A stretch of DNA of 64,000 nucleotides, taken from contig CM066300.1 of the NCBI GenBank assembly GCA_033807695.1, forward strand, positions 1,860,001-1,924,000, written 5' to 3'. A model generated the notes under the pieces. It did no database searches. It saw nothing but the letters and a program-made list of their open reading frames with translations, and had not been told where the DNA came from. Below, one piece after another: positions 49,001-61,779 of this stretch; the first letter of the stretch is position 1, and every line of letters starts with the position of its first letter. Position numbers and translations under genes: made by a program. Source of the stretch: Daedaleopsis sinensis. Taxonomy: Eukaryota > Basidiomycota > Agaricomycetes > Polyporales > Polyporaceae.

Positions 49001-51721
49001 CGCCAGCCCCGCCGTTCGGGCCCTCTTCAGGGAGGTTCTCGAATAGGAGGATCACGCGACGTAAAAAGGCAGCGACCCAGTCCGCAAACGTGCCTGCGGT
49101 GTCCCTCAAGATCGCATCTTCCTCTTCTCGAGTAAGCTCTGGTCCGGTGCCTGATTCTAGGCCCGGGGGAAAAGGTTCGATATCGAGAAGCGGTGCATCA
49201 CCTCTCGGTGGCGGTGCTGAATCTATCCCGTTGCCGAGAGGCGCTCCGTGGCTAGCAGCTAACTCCCCAAACTTGATGTACTGCGCGACTTCAGCAATGA
49301 AGGAGGTAGTACAGAACTACAAAACAATGTAAACTGTCTATTATCGCAACGTGGGGACAGAGCACAACATACCGTCTTCGGAGGATCATTCTGGAACGAA
49401 GGTCAGCGAAGAACTCATAGGAATGCTTAACCTTCAACACTCACGAGGTCAATTCCTGGTAATAGCAGCTCGAGAATCGGAAACAGATGCTTTGCACCAT
49501 GATAGTACACATCACGACAAACCATCGCTGGAGCAACAGCGCCAAGAGCCTTGATGACAGCCGTCGTTCGATGCGTCTGTAAGAAGATAATCAATACTTC
49601 TCCCAATGACAATGTGATTATGAGCTTTACCTCGACTAAAGCTTCCAGCGCGGGGACCGCTCGTTCGAGAATAGGATGGAGGATGAGGTCAGGCTCCATG
49701 ATGCTCATGGATTTCAAGCAACTCTGGATGTTCGAGACCGTAGAGGTGTCCTGAGAGAACATGGCCAGAAGCGTCACTGTCCTCAGGGATTTCACCAGTT
49801 CACGTCTGATTTCTCTCGTGAGACGACGGTGCTATACCGTGTTGTGAGACTCTACGCGCATAGCGAAGAAGAGAAACTCACTGTTGGGGTTTTGCAGTCG
49901 GGCTGCTGCTCCTCATACCAACCTGGGCTATGGTGAGAAGAGGTGGCGCAATAAGAGGGGTTTCCTTACGTTTGTTGAAGTCATAGACGATGTACTTGAT
50001 AAATGCACTCAACTGTTTAATCATTAGCACTGATACCTTTGGTGAATTCGTGGGTACACACGTCGTTGGTCCAATTCCCTGAGTTCGTTGGGTGGAAAAA
50101 GCCTTCCGTGGACGCGATGAGCTTGGCGAGGGCATCTAGTGCCTTGCAACCCGCGAGATATGTCTTCACCTTCGAATGTCCTCCCTTGCCTAGCGGAGCG
50201 GAAAGATAGTCTCCGAGGCCGCCATTTTGCTGAGGCAACGGCGTGCTTGTACCGGATGGTAGCGGCGTAAAAAATGGCGTAGGCGCATTGGACGCTGGGC
50301 TGGGCATCGCGTCTGGCGACATAGAATAAACTATAATCCGGGCCAACGAAGCTGTACGGACGTATGAGGCTAGTACTTCTGCAGTGAACGAGGAACTCAC
50401 GTATACGCCAACTTGGTTTGGGTAGCCTATTCAACTCGAAACTCGCTTGACCATCTGCGTTTGGGCCGGTGGTCAAGGAGCCGGCGTCGGCTAACGGAAT
50501 CTCTACACAACGGGAGTTAATGTGGAAGTAAGTAACCAAGGGCGAGTCCGTAACATACCCATTGATGCCATGCATTTCGCCATGATAAAGCTCCAATCGA
50601 CCTCGGAGAAAATGCCGACGTCGGAATATAAACCGGACCACTTCCATTTGGTCTCAATATCGTCCTTGGACCAATTGGGTCTGCCTTCTCCCTCGGAGAT
50701 AGCATCGTCCGGAATGTCTTCTATTCTCTGTGGGTCACTTACAGAGGGGTCGACATGCGTTTCTGCAAGTCGAGCGAGGAACTGCAGCATGCGGTCGTCG
50801 AACATGTAGGAATTTACCGACTCCCAAATGCGAAAAAGCATCGGAAGGTAAGATTGGGGATGAGATACCGGCAGGAAGGTCAGCATGTAATACTGGGACG
50901 CTAGAATATTCTGCGATGAAGCGTCAAGGCCGTTCGTCCTCAAAAGTGAACGATCCGACGAGGGTCACTCACATTCAAGCTGGTACAATTCATGATGGGA
51001 AGAAAGGTGGACAGCATTTCATCAATTGCGGAAGGATGAAAGAACCGTCGAGTGTTCTCAGCGATATACCCCATATACCAGGAGGTCTGGCTGTACACAA
51101 AACCGTATGATTAGTTACTTGTGCCTTGAAGCCCTCATCGTGACTCGCCTGATCTCGAACTGGCGCCGCGTCAAGAACAAATCCTTGCTCAAGATCTTGT
51201 ATATGGGCATCCAAGGCAGTCTCAAATCCTCAACGGAGAGTTTCTTCTCGGACCGAGTAAGGACTTGTAGGGCGTCGGTGCACGAGGCTACGACAAGGTG
51301 GGGCATGGCGGGAGTCGTGCACACATGGAAGTAAAACTTGACGAGTGCAATACGCTTCTCCTTCGGGATGGGATATTTGAGCATGCACCAGCTTTGAGTG
51401 AGGTCACAGTCAGGCGTGAAAGGGGTCTACACCTCTAGCGGGGGGTACTCACTAGGTAAGCATGCTATCCCACTGCATTAACCCCGGGTCATAGTCCTTA
51501 GCTTCCGCACACTGCGTAAGACGCAGCAGAATGAAGTCAAGCATTTCCTGCATCTGGGAGTTCGGTTCGATGGAGTACGGTATAGATTGGGCGTAGTTCC
51601 TGAGCTTGCGCATGTAGTGGTCGTTGGTATGCATGATATCGTCGGGAATGTGTGGCGCAGGGACGCCTGGGGGAGGACCGGTGTCCTGGAGAGTAAGCGT
51701 AGCGATGTCCGGTATGCTCAT
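43098..51721 (-). CDS. BLM10: BLM10/PA200, proteasome activator
   Basis: Blm10 is a single-chain HEAT-repeat ring that caps the 20S proteasome and opens its gate. The N-terminus MSIPDIATLTLQDTGPPPGV is followed by MRKLRNYAQSIPYSIEPNSQ and by conserved blocks including LPIMNCTSLNN, ILASQYYMLTFLPVSHPQSY, MLFRIWESVNSYMFDDRMLQ and FLARLAETHVDPS. The chain continues through many very short exons (more than 25) to VDSYPYTIERWMPELLTSVL, IPISTTVRKCASTFRKTHQD, TWHEDSKKFTEDQLAALSTL and SGSSYYA. The C-terminal YYA is the gate-opening HbYX-type motif. The last intron (43106-43162, 57 nt) splits its second Tyr, so the final exon has five coding bases and the stop. Length is roughly 2,000 residues. Individual middle exons were not all verified. 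Confidence 0.88.
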
Positions 51722-52054
51722 GGCGTGTATGGAGTCAGAGGAAGGGGGAATATGTCGCAAGCACGAGCTTGCGAGGCCTATGTCAGGGTCTATATACAAG
51801 GACAGGGTAGCCGGTGGCGCGCGCCTCCTTTGTGGCACCGAGTGGCGCTCGCGCGTACTTGCATCCGATCGCGCGCGGGGACACAGTGCAGACTCGTAAG
51901 ACAGCGTTCTTCTCTTTCCCCGAGCGAGACCATGCATGCTACATACACCGTTATCTGTCTCTCATGCAACCCATAGCAGCGCCGCGCTACTTGTCTCACT
52001 GCATCCCAGTACTGGAACAAGGTTCTGTTGGAAGCCACTCGTTTGTTGTACATC
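51722..52054. other. intergenic between BLM10 start and RXT2 stop
   Basis: 333 bases: BLM10 promoter and RXT2 3' end on the same strand. tctatatacaagg at 51790-51802 gives TATATAGA on the minus strand about 70 bases upstream of the BLM10 ATG, a possible TATA. Confidence 0.45.
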
Positions 52055-53137
52055 CTAGGATACCGGCACCCCAGCGGACGCAGCGACTTCTTGTAGCTCT
52101 TGCATCGCCTTCTTCCGCACCAGGTCCCAAACTCCATCTCTTTGTGTTCGCGCCTCTCCCAGTCCCTCTCGTATCTCCTCCAGGCGTTCCACGTACTCCC
52201 GGCCATCGTCCTGCAGCTCGCGCAGCGTCGCGAGCGACTTCTCCAGCGTCTCGCGCTGCATTTCTGCGCGCGAGAATTGCGTATTCTCAAATATAGACTC
52301 CTGGTTGGGCGATAGGAACAGCTTGTGGACGACAGGTGTCAAGTCAGGCGCGCGGGTTTCTGGGTCGTGTTCTTCGCCGTCCTCCTCTCGTTTGGGAATC
52401 AGGGGTGTCCCAACTCCGACTTCCTCGGGGTCCTCGCTCATGACTTGCCACAATCTCCCCAAGGCTCGCCGCAGGACTGTTTCGCCCTCGATGAGCGTGT
52501 TCGTGGAGTCTTCCAGCTCGTCAAAAACGCGTGAACGGAAGGAGTGTGTAGTGGCCTTGTCCATGACGAAGGAGGTATATGAAAGGTGTTGGGTGTTTGG
52601 ATGCGGGTAAGGCGCCATGAGAGGAGGGGAGGGTGAGCGCAGATGAGGGAGAGTCAGCGGCGGGTCTTGCTGCTCTTCGTTGGGTAATAGCTGACGTATA
52701 CGTTTCCTTGCGCGATCTTCTGCCTGGGTTGCTAATAAGAGAATATAGATGAGGGAGCGCGGGGCATACTCACCTCCCAGTCCTCCATCCATGGACCCCA
52801 AGCTGTCATTTTGCCCTTCCGAACCCACTTCGCCTCATTGTGTGATTTGATACCCCAGTTTCCCCTGAAAGACGAGACAGGAAGGCCCTCTTCTATGGGT
52901 TCAAACCCGTAAGATGGGTAGTACCACGCGTCGTTGTCGTTGGAGGGCAAGCTCATAAGGCTGCCACAACAACTCAGAAGAGTTTTCCTCAGCGAATGAC
53001 AAGGTAGCTCACCTAGGGTCCTCATATTTGCCTTCGTCCAAATGTGTGAATGATCTCTTTACACCGTTGACTGGATGTTGTCCGCTGGTGGAGGGACGCG
53101 AGCCTGGCATATCAGAAGCGTGCGCGTCGGAGGCCAT
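52055..53137 (-). CDS. RXT2: RXT2-like subunit of the Rpd3L histone deacetylase complex
   Basis: Rxt2 is a non-catalytic subunit of the large Rpd3 complex. Three exons give about 315 residues: MASDAHASDMPGSRPSTSGQ, VKRSFTHLDEGKYEDP, LMSLPSNDNDAWYYPSYGFE, PIEEGLPVSSFRGNWGIKSH, NEAKWVRKGKMTAWGP and, after an intron, AEDRARKRIRQLLPNEEQ. The block from YYPSYGFEP to the ARKRI helix is the RXT2 N-terminal domain. The C-terminal part is coiled-coil-like (LREL, VERLEEIREGLGEA) and ends VAASAGVPVS. The start is the first ATG of the frame. An Rpd3-type deacetylase lies 9 kb to the right. Confidence 0.82.
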
Positions 53138-53477
53138 AATATGTACTGTCCCGAAGTCTGCAGATTGGCAGAAAGTGTGTAAGAGGGCGGATGGCGAGGG
53201 GAGGTAGAGGTTGTGGCACAAAGACTGGAGGACGAATATGACCGTTTCGGACACGCTCTGTATGGGTCGTCTGTCGGAAGATGCCGTGCTGGGCTTTTGG
53301 ACCGTGACGAGCAAACGTCTGCTCCTCCGAGCCTTTGCCAGGCACTTGCTCAAGTCGTCTATCCGACTTGATCTCCTATCTTCCATCTGCTGTATATTCT
53401 GTGGCTGGTCCTCTCTCTTCTGTCTTCCTACGGTCCCCCTGTTGCAAGCAACTGTCTCTGCGTCTCCAGACGCGTCT
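53138..53477. other. 340-bp divergent promoter region RXT2/low-complexity gene
   Basis: The plus strand is open in the frame of the rightward gene back to 53209, including an ATG near 53236, so its protein may start earlier; but the residues (Cys-, Leu- and Arg-rich) do not resemble the rest of that protein and I treat this as promoter. Confidence 0.4.
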
Positions 53478-56400
53478 ATGGCCAGTACCGACCAACCGAG
53501 CTCGGCGCAGCATTCTGAGAAGGAGGACAACCACGATGCCGGACACGCGGACATCGAACCCAACAGCGACGTGACTGCTGGAGGAGATGGACTCTCCGAG
53601 CCGGGAAAAGGCTCGGTAGGACGGTCTCGCGATGCTAGTCCGGCATCTCAGTCTTCGGCTTCTGGTCTGTCTTCAAGCAAGGGTAGCACACAATCTCCTG
53701 TACCTGGTGGTAGCTCAACAAGTACACCACCGCTGAGCATGCCTCACCCCAAGAGATTCAGCCATGTCAACATCAACAAGAAGTTTCTTGAGAAAACGTC
53801 TTCCGTATCTACTCCCACCCACACCCTCTCGGCCTCTCCCACCCCAAAAATGACAAGTTTGAGTCGTACGTACTACTCTTATATTGCTCTGAATATATTA
53901 TGATGTTCTTGGAACAATGCAGAGAAATCTGTCCCTCAAACCACCGGAGCGCATTCACGTCTGATCACTGCAAAGTTGACGGCAACACCACAACCTAGTA
54001 CTACTGGTTGGTCCCGACCATCTTCCGCAGTTCCTTCGAACGTACCGACACCCCTTCCTGTGACGAGTTCGAAATCATCCTCGTCCGCCACCAGTTCGAG
54101 TGTGGCACCGTTGCCCCCACCTGTTGGCAAAGTCATCCAGCCACAACCACGAAGCAATCAAGACGTTCACCTTGTGCGGAAGGAGTCGGGCATGAAACCC
54201 GCTTGGGGAAATACCAAAGGAGGAGGTGCATTTGACGCATTGGACAAAGTCCACGCGGACTTCCCTACCGCAGCAGAAGTCGCTCAAGGTATGTTGTGTT
54301 CCACCGCTCACTACCCGTCATCTAAGCATTATGCGTAAAGGTCGCATACTCAAGGCAACTGAGAAGGCTTCGTTGGCGGATGCCGCCAACGCACACAAGC
54401 AGGCCGTCATCTCAGAACTCATGGCAGAGGAAGACACATTTCGGGGTGTCCACTTGAACCCGAATGCACATCACTGGGATGAGGTCAGCTTATAATGTCA
54501 AAAAGCTGCATGGTTCACTAACGGGAACGCCAGATGGAAGAAGACGATGACAACTTCCTGGGCGGAGTGATCGAGTTTGGGGATGGCCGTCAGTACAAGG
54601 TCCAGTCCAACGATCCAACGCGACAATCATCTCCACCAAATAACGCTTCTAAGTCATTGGGTGCAGTCGATTCAGCTTCTACCGCCCCTCGCGAAGTCGT
54701 GGATCCGCCGGTTAGCAAAGACGAGCGATTTGAAGACGACTTCGATCGAAGTTGGCCTCGTTCGCGGCCGGGATTCCACCAGGCCCCGGGGCCATCTCGG
54801 GATGAGCGTTCCGTTGGATCGGCGACTTCCCCATCCTCTACCTCTGTGCATTCTCCCCAAGAGTCGTCCTCTCGCGTCCTATTCAACGAGCGTTCGAACA
54901 GGTTGGAGCCCTACTCTCACCAGCGACATGGTGCATCAGGGGCGCCGATACCCTTCAACCGGAGAACTACTCGTTCAGACTACTCGATCTCTCCTACAGA
55001 AGCACGACGAGATGCTCCACCGCATACACATCCGCAAATCTTGCAGAAGGGTCCCAGTGGCGGATCTCAGCCCATGGAAAGTCCTACCTTCTCCCGAGCT
55101 CCCGGGGACCGGTCCCCAGTTTCTCCCCATGACAGATTTCACTCTCGCGACCGACAATCTATGCCCATGCGACGGGACCATCCGCCATGGCAATCGAATA
55201 ATCCACAAGACCCCAATCGACCTGGCGCATTCGGCGACTCTCTCTCGGGACGCTCTCCCCGGGACGATACATTCGATCACCGGGCACGTCGCTCTTCAAC
55301 CATGGAGCACCCATCTGGTCCTGGAGGTGACAATCGCAGACAACTTCCCCCCCATTTGTCTGTTCCGGGACCGGGAGCTAAACAGGTTCCTCACATACGG
55401 ACAGACCATGATCTTCCACCTCCGCCTTTAGCCGCTCCTCCAAGTATTCCTCCACCTCATGCTGAACCGTCCGCTCCTTCTGCAAGCTCGCAAGCAGCCG
55501 AATCGCCGGTGGCGCCCTCTTCTGCGCTGCCCACGACAGACGTGGAAGATGTACGGAAAGCCGCAATGCACAGTGCAGCGGAACGTGCCAGGCTCCGGCG
55601 GCAACAAGAAGAGGAAGAGCGCGAGAAGGAAAAGGAGCGTGCGCATAGGAAAGCCGCCGAGATCGAAGAGCGGATGAAGGCTGCGGAACAGGCAAAAGCT
55701 CTTAAACGGGAGAAGGCCGAGAAGGAAAAGCAGGAAACCGAGGCTCAGGTGAGGCGTTGCATTTGTCTATCCTGAGCTTCAGGCTCATGGTCATCATAGG
55801 TGCTCGGTATTATTGAACAAGCTGTTTCGTCCGTGTCGGAATCTGAGAAGATGGAGCGCTCGGACGCCACTTCTCAACACATTCGTCCAGTTTTTGGCCG
55901 CGCACCCTCTTCTAGAGGTACCGCCCGCCCGCCTGCACCACGACGGTTATCTTTGATAGCGACGGCATCTACCGCGTCTGAGGTTGATACTTGGAGGCGT
56001 AAGAACCCCCCAATCGTTCCTTCGACTCCTGTAGAACGACCTGCCGAGGAGCCTGCATCTCAAGCACCTCCGATCCTCGCCACTCCCTTGGCTCATGCCA
56101 ATCTGGAGGTGAAGGAAGGGGAAGATGTGGCTGTAGTAGACTTTGCGGATATGGGCAAGCTGGTCGGTTCAGACGCTACGTCTCAACAGACCGGGGCTCC
56201 CCCTCCAAGAGCACGCGCATCCGACTTCTTCGACGATGACACACCACCACCATCACGGCCGCCGCCTCCCCCTTCGAAGGCAGACGAAGGCCCATGGAGA
56301 AGACGTTCGTCCTTCGCACAAGGGCATGGTTTGCCAGAGAAACCCGAGGAACCTCTCGTGTCTGGCTCTCATGAAGCAAAGGCTGCTGCACCCATTCCGC

Positions 56401-58547
56401 TCCCCGAGCTTTCCCGTCCAATGCATGTCGTGGCTCCTCCGGTAGCTTCACAACCGTCGCCACTCGAGGAACATCGTCGACGCATCTCAGGTAGCTATCC
56501 GAATGGGATCAACAAGCCGGTTCCTGGTCCGCATTATCGTGAAGCACCCATGTCAACCTTGAACGACACGATGGCCAGAATCAAGGGCGCGCTAGCCGTG
56601 ATGCATCACGATGTTGAGGTTCCAAAGGAAGATCCCAAACCGCAGAAATGGCTCCCGCCTGCGCTCCGACCCAAGACCGCAGAAGACTGCGCGCATCCTA
56701 CAGAAGTTTTCGATGTGACCGCCGGCGAGCCTCCCAAGTCTCCTAAGAGAGCGTGGAACACATTCACCGTCAAGATCGCTCGCGACACTCGCCCTCTTCA
56801 GCCTCCTCCGAAGGTTGAGCTTGTGTGGCCACGCGGCCAGCGATATCTCAGATTGGATGTTTGTTCATGGCACCCTCCCAACGAGGCATTCGCTCGCCGC
56901 GACATCTCCGTGACTGATTACCTGCATGGCGGACCTCGGTACTCCAAGGGCAAGCCAAAGTACTTCGTTGTATTGCCCAAGACAGGGTCAACTCGCCGAC
57001 CTCGAGCGGACGCGCCTCCAGCATCTCCGATCGTCAATCTACCGACGACACCTCCCCGTAACGAAAGCACGAGTGAGAACACTGCTCCGACCTGGCGAAA
57101 GCCTCTGGCCTCACCTACACCTTCATGGCGCCCCTCGGTTCAGGATCCTGTAGAAGAGGTTGGCCTCAACACCGTCAGCCGGTCGCCTCCTCCTGAAGCT
57201 CCTTCAACAAAGCCTGCTGTGCCCGTATCTAGTGCCACCGCCCCAGCCGCAAACCCAAGTGCCAAACCAGCACTGGCCACAGCCTCCGATGTCGCGTTCT
57301 ACCGAACAGCCCGGCTAGACTCCGCCGCAGAGCCTATGAAGTTCGTCGTGTCGAGTGAGCTGGCAAGCGAATCCAAGTTGGGTCTCATCGGCGCGGAAGT
57401 TGCTGCAAGGGCGACCCTGAGCGTCGCCGCTCCTGTGAAGGCCATTCCAGCTGACTCGAGAACGGAGACAGGCCACACAACAGGTCTTGAGCGGACAGTA
57501 AGGGCGATTCAATGGCACTACCAATGCGATGATTGTGCTCACTTATGGCCTCTGCCACAGAACGGGATCACGTCCTCACCACAGTCTCAATCTTTGCTGT
57601 GGCCGAAGTCTCCTCAGGCGTTCAAGGAGCCCGCCTCACGGGCACCTGACCCTGAGCACTTGAAGGCGATATGGGAACAGACTCCAGAGAAGGCGCAGGT
57701 CCAGCCGGTCAACTCTCTCAAGAGCATCGCCGACGACTTCACTGGAGTCCCCTTGCAAGATGTCAAGCCGGCCGACGGGCAGACTCCACCTCCCTCTGGC
57801 TCAGGACCCTGGACGAGAATGTCTGCCTACGACGTCACGCGTGGGTTCCAACAAGTGCCAACGCCATCATCGAGCTCAATGCAACGCCCGGTCGCTCTTC
57901 CACCGTCGCATGCTAACGGCAACGCACCCCGGAACCCTACATTCACCTTCTCTCCGCCGCCCATGGCCCAGCCGCAGCCGCAGCCGAACCCGAGTATGCG
58001 TCCCGCGTACCCATACTCGCCGATGATGAGCACACCCAGTCCTGGCATGATGTATACCCACCCGAGTCCCGTTCCGCGACCAATGGTGGTGAACGGCGGT
58101 AGTCCTGGGTACGGCCAGCCGGTTTGGATGCCTGCCATGGCTGGACCTCCCCAACCCGGGGGCATGATGCGGTCCCCATATCCCCCGCAGCTCGTCCCCT
58201 ACCCCTCGCCCGGCAACGCCGTACCGATGTACCCATCACCGATGTCCAACATGCAAAACCCGTCGCAGCAGAACGGTGTGCAGGGCCGTCAGCAGGGGAT
58301 GCCCATGGTCAGTCCCGTCATGCAGCCCGCGCTTCCTCAGATGTACGCCGGTAGTCCAGTACTTGTCCACGCGCACCCGGCCATGCAGCCAGGACAGGCC
58401 TACCCTGTTCCTGGTCAGCCCAACCGTGGTCCCATGCGTCCGTACGAGCAGAACCCTAGCGCTCCACATATGCACTCTCCGATGCGCCCTCCTCTACAGA
58501 ACGGTTACAACCCGATCCCGTCGAGTTACGCGCGTCCCCCTTGGTAA
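53478..58547 (+). CDS. giant low-complexity Ser/Pro-rich protein (unrecognised)
   Basis: About 1,620 residues in five exons; no family is recognised. The start is MASTDQPSSAQHSEKEDNHD. Islands of ordered-looking sequence stand in disordered Ser/Pro/Gln stretches: HPKRFSHVNINKKFLEKTSS, GMKPAWGNTKGGGAFDALDK, ADAANAHKQAVISELMAEED, NPNAHHWDEMEEDDDNFLGG and VIEFGDGRQYKV, then a long charged helix near 55.55-55.75 kb (REKEKERAHRKAAEIEERMK), the block NTFTVKIARDTRPLQPPPKV with ELVWPRGQRYLRLDVCSWHP, and QWHYQCDDCAHLWPLPQNG. The C-terminal 200 residues are Pro/Met/Gln/Tyr-rich and end SSYARPPW. The composition suggests an RNA-granule or scaffold protein, but this is inference. Confidence 0.78.
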
Positions 58548-58726
58548 TTTATATTGTACACCGTTTGTCGCATTGTATCGTACTTCACCCAGTTGCATTG
58601 CTGTCTTCGAGTACTTCCACCTAATTATACGTCCCCGGAACACTTGGTGATCCCGGCCATAATTATAGCTCATTGAATACATCTAGTGAAACAGCAAGTC
58701 CAGTAGAGTAGTCTATGAGAGGTGAC

Positions 58727-60460
58727 TCAAACAGCGAGCTTGACGGCGTTGTGCGCCGCCTCGTCGAGGTCATCGAAAGGTATAATCTTCAGGCCAGATT
58801 CGCGAATCATCCTGATAAACCGCGCGTCAACACAAACCACGAGACGCATCGCGGAATACACGTACTCTTTCGCTTCCGCCTCCTTCGTACCCTTCAACCG
58901 TACAATGAGTGGGACAGTCAGCGACAATTCCTTGGCGGCGTTGATGACGCCCTCGGCGATATAGTCGCAGCGCATGATACCTTGAATACAGTGAGAATGA
59001 GGCGTTCAGGACAACCCATCCGACTTACCACCGAAGATGTTGATGAAGATACTCTTCACCTTGGGATCGGAGACAAGGATCTCAAACGCCTTCTTAACGG
59101 TCTCAGGAGTAGCACCTCTGATATAAGACTCGTTAGACAAGTCCCAGCAAAAGCAGGGACCGTGCCTCACCCTCCAACGTCGAGGAAGTTCGCGGGGTTA
59201 CCACCATGCAGAGCAAGAACGTCCATCGTCGCCATGGCTAGACCGGCACCGTTGACAAGGCACCCGACGCTGCCATCCAGCTTGATGAAGTTGAGGTTGT
59301 GCTTCTGTGCCTCGACTTCTGAGGGCTCCTCTTGAGAGATGTCGCGGAGCGCGAAGACATCCTTCTGGCGGAAATCGGCGTTGTCATCGAAGCCAAACTT
59401 CGCGTCCATGCTACAGTGCATGACTTTAGAGGACATGTCAGGGTGAGAAAGATATTGGGTTCGCACCAGAGAACGTGGCCATCAGAGGTCTCGCCGAGAG
59501 GGTTGATCTCGATCTGGGTTGCGTCCTTGTCTTTGAAGATCTTGTACAGGCGGATGAAAATGTCTGCGGCTTCGCTCTGCGCGCCCTCGCTCTTGAAACC
59601 CAACTTCTTCGCCAGGTCAAGAGCCTCAGCTTTGCTGAGGCCGTTCTCGAAGTCGATAGGGGTGGTGATGATAGCACTGGGGTCCTTTGCCGCGACTTCC
59701 TCGATGTTCATTCCTCCCTGAGCAGAGGCAACGAGCACGGGGCCACCGACACCGCGGTCGTTGAGTACAGCGACGTAGTACTCGTGCGAGGGGTCCCGAC
59801 GCTCGGCCAACATGACCTAACACAAGATATTCGTGAGGACAAGCTGCGTAAAGCAGACGAAGGAAGTGGCCATACGGCATTGCAGATGCGGCCGGCAGCA
59901 CCGGTCTGTTTGGTGATGAGCTTCGCGCCGAGCATCTTGCTGGCGTAGTCCTTCGCCTGCTCAGGACTTGGAACGGTGATGAGCACTTGAAGAGCAAACG
60001 TGCGGCAACCTAACTCACGACTCGATGATATGAACACCACCCTGCAGACCGTTGTCAAAGTGACCCTTCCCGCGACCTCCAGCCAGCACCTGAGCCTTGA
60101 TCACACATCCTGTCGAGCCTGCGCGACGCGTCAACTGCTAGAAGCGAGGAGCTCAGGAGAAGTGCGCACTGAATTGCTTGGCGACCTCATACGCCTCTTG
60201 CGGGGTCTTCGCGGCTATGCTTTTGGGGGTAGGAATGCCGTACTAGACAAGTTCAGTCTGTATGCGGCTCAGACGACGCGTGAGTGTGCATTGAAGTACC
60301 GAGTTGAGGAGGTTGACTGATTGGTATTCGTGAATGGAGAGGAAGCGCCTCTGACCCGCAGACGCGGCCTGTTCCGACGCGATGTGAGTAGAGAGCAAGT
60401 CGGATATGATCGTACACGTACGCGAGCCAACGAACCAGCTTTCCTGAGCGACGCAAGCAT
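58727..60460 (-). CDS. LSC2: succinyl-CoA ligase beta subunit, mitochondrial
   Basis: The beta subunit of succinyl-CoA synthetase makes ATP or GTP in the TCA cycle. Exon 1 is a basic presequence, [13 protein letters not shown], then [189 protein letters not shown] and [18 protein letters not shown]. It ends with the family C-terminus [11 protein letters not shown]. The ATP-grasp and CoA-ligase domains are complete. About nine exons, 440 residues. Short introns occur even inside the CoA domain. Confidence 0.93.
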
Positions 60461-60965
60461 TATAGAATAGAGAGTAGAGAGCGGGAGGAGTTGGATTGCT
60501 GGCAGGCGGTGAACGTGAAGAGCGTCATGATTCTGGCTGCTGACTAAGCAGCCTCCGGCCCAAACGCAGCGAGGAGAGCCGATAACATCTTCATCCAGGA
60601 CGACGATGACGGTCGACGGTCACTGGTCCTCCTGTCTCTCACCGCCTTGATCTCTGTGATTCTTGTGCGGCGTAGTCTTGGTAGACGGAACACATCCTCG
60701 CTTTGAGTTCGGACTGCTTATATACATTGGTCGCCCGAAATTTTGCAGAGGAACAGGCACCTGGTCGACCTCAGCTTCCCATGTACGCCTCCTCGCATAC
60801 TTTTCGCAATTCATTCTCCTTCTTGTCAGTACTGCGTTATTTGATAGAGCGACTCCCTCCAAGTTGTAGCGTTCCCGCGAGGCCGACCTCGTGGGACCCA
60901 CGCCCCCCACCTGACGCGTTGCGGGGTGGAGTGCTCAGGGACTCTCTGTGAGTCGGACAACCACC
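60461..60965. other. 505-bp divergent promoter region LSC2/DinB-like gene
   Basis: The outward-facing starts of LSC2 and the DinB-like gene bracket this stretch. It includes a small plus frame with no features. No TATA at the usual distance is evident. Confidence 0.5.
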
Positions 60966-61779
60966 ATGTCTTCTCATCCGTCTTCGAGCTCTGCTGCAAC
61001 TGCCTCTCACGAAGCAAGCAGCATCCAAGATGAGGCAACCGCACTCGCGCGCCTTCTAGATGTCTCCACCGCCATACTCCGTCAAGCGATTGACTTGGTC
61101 GAGAACGGCCTTACCTCTGACGAGCAGCTTACCACGCACTCGAACTACATCCCTGGCTCTACAATAGGTGCGTCCTCCGTCATCTTTGTCTCTCCATTGA
61201 ACTCATTCCTTCAGGCAAACACCTGAGACATGCACGAGATCACTTCGCCCTCCTCCTAGACGTTGTGTCAAGTCCTCCCCCACATATTCTCAGTTATGAC
61301 AAGAGGGCTCGCAACACCCCGATGGAAGCGAACCGCAGTGCTGCTCAAGACGCGTTAAATGACTGCATTGCGCAACTGCAAGATGTAGTGCCCAAAGCCA
61401 AGATGGCGGAACCAATCGCTCTGCATGCGGTTACCCCTTTTCCCCAAGTTATGGACACAACATTTGGTCGGGAGGTGCGTCTGAACTCCGTCCACAGTTC
61501 GTCTGACGACCAAGCTGATCATACCTCTTCTAGCTCTGGTTCGCCGGCTTGCACGCCATACATCACTGGAGCATGGTGAGTATGCGTGAGTCATGCTCGT
61601 CGGTTTCTAACATTGCTCTCCATAGGTCCGAGTCATTGCTGGGGAGCTCGTAAGTCTATCTATCATATGCGTACTACTACAATCATTCTTATCTCACTCG
61701 CTAGGGAATCCAAATGGAAGAGTCGTTCGGGTTCGCGCCGTCGACGCTGGTTCACATGGAATCAAAAGCGAAGATGTGA
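60966..61779 (+). CDS. DinB-like four-helix-bundle protein
   Basis: The protein (about 195 residues, five exons) starts MSSHPSSSSAATASHEASSI. Its pattern matches the DinB/YfiT superfamily: LRQAIDLVENGLTSDEQ, YIPGSTIG followed by KHLRHARDHFALLLDVV (first His pair), then SYDKRARNTPMEANRSAAQD, TTFGRELWFAGLHAIHHWSM (second His cluster) and VRVIAGELGIQMEESFGFAP, ending HMESKAKM. In DinB proteins three His bind a metal; here H in the ARDHF helix and H in LHAIHHW are at the expected places. Members act as thiol-dependent transferases or hydrolases; the reaction here is unknown. Confidence 0.7.

Noticed and set aside
52893..52910. second B-box-like gggttcaaaccc
   Set aside because: It is coding sequence for YGFEP in RXT2, and the motif deviates from the consensus (TTCAAA instead of TTCGAA).
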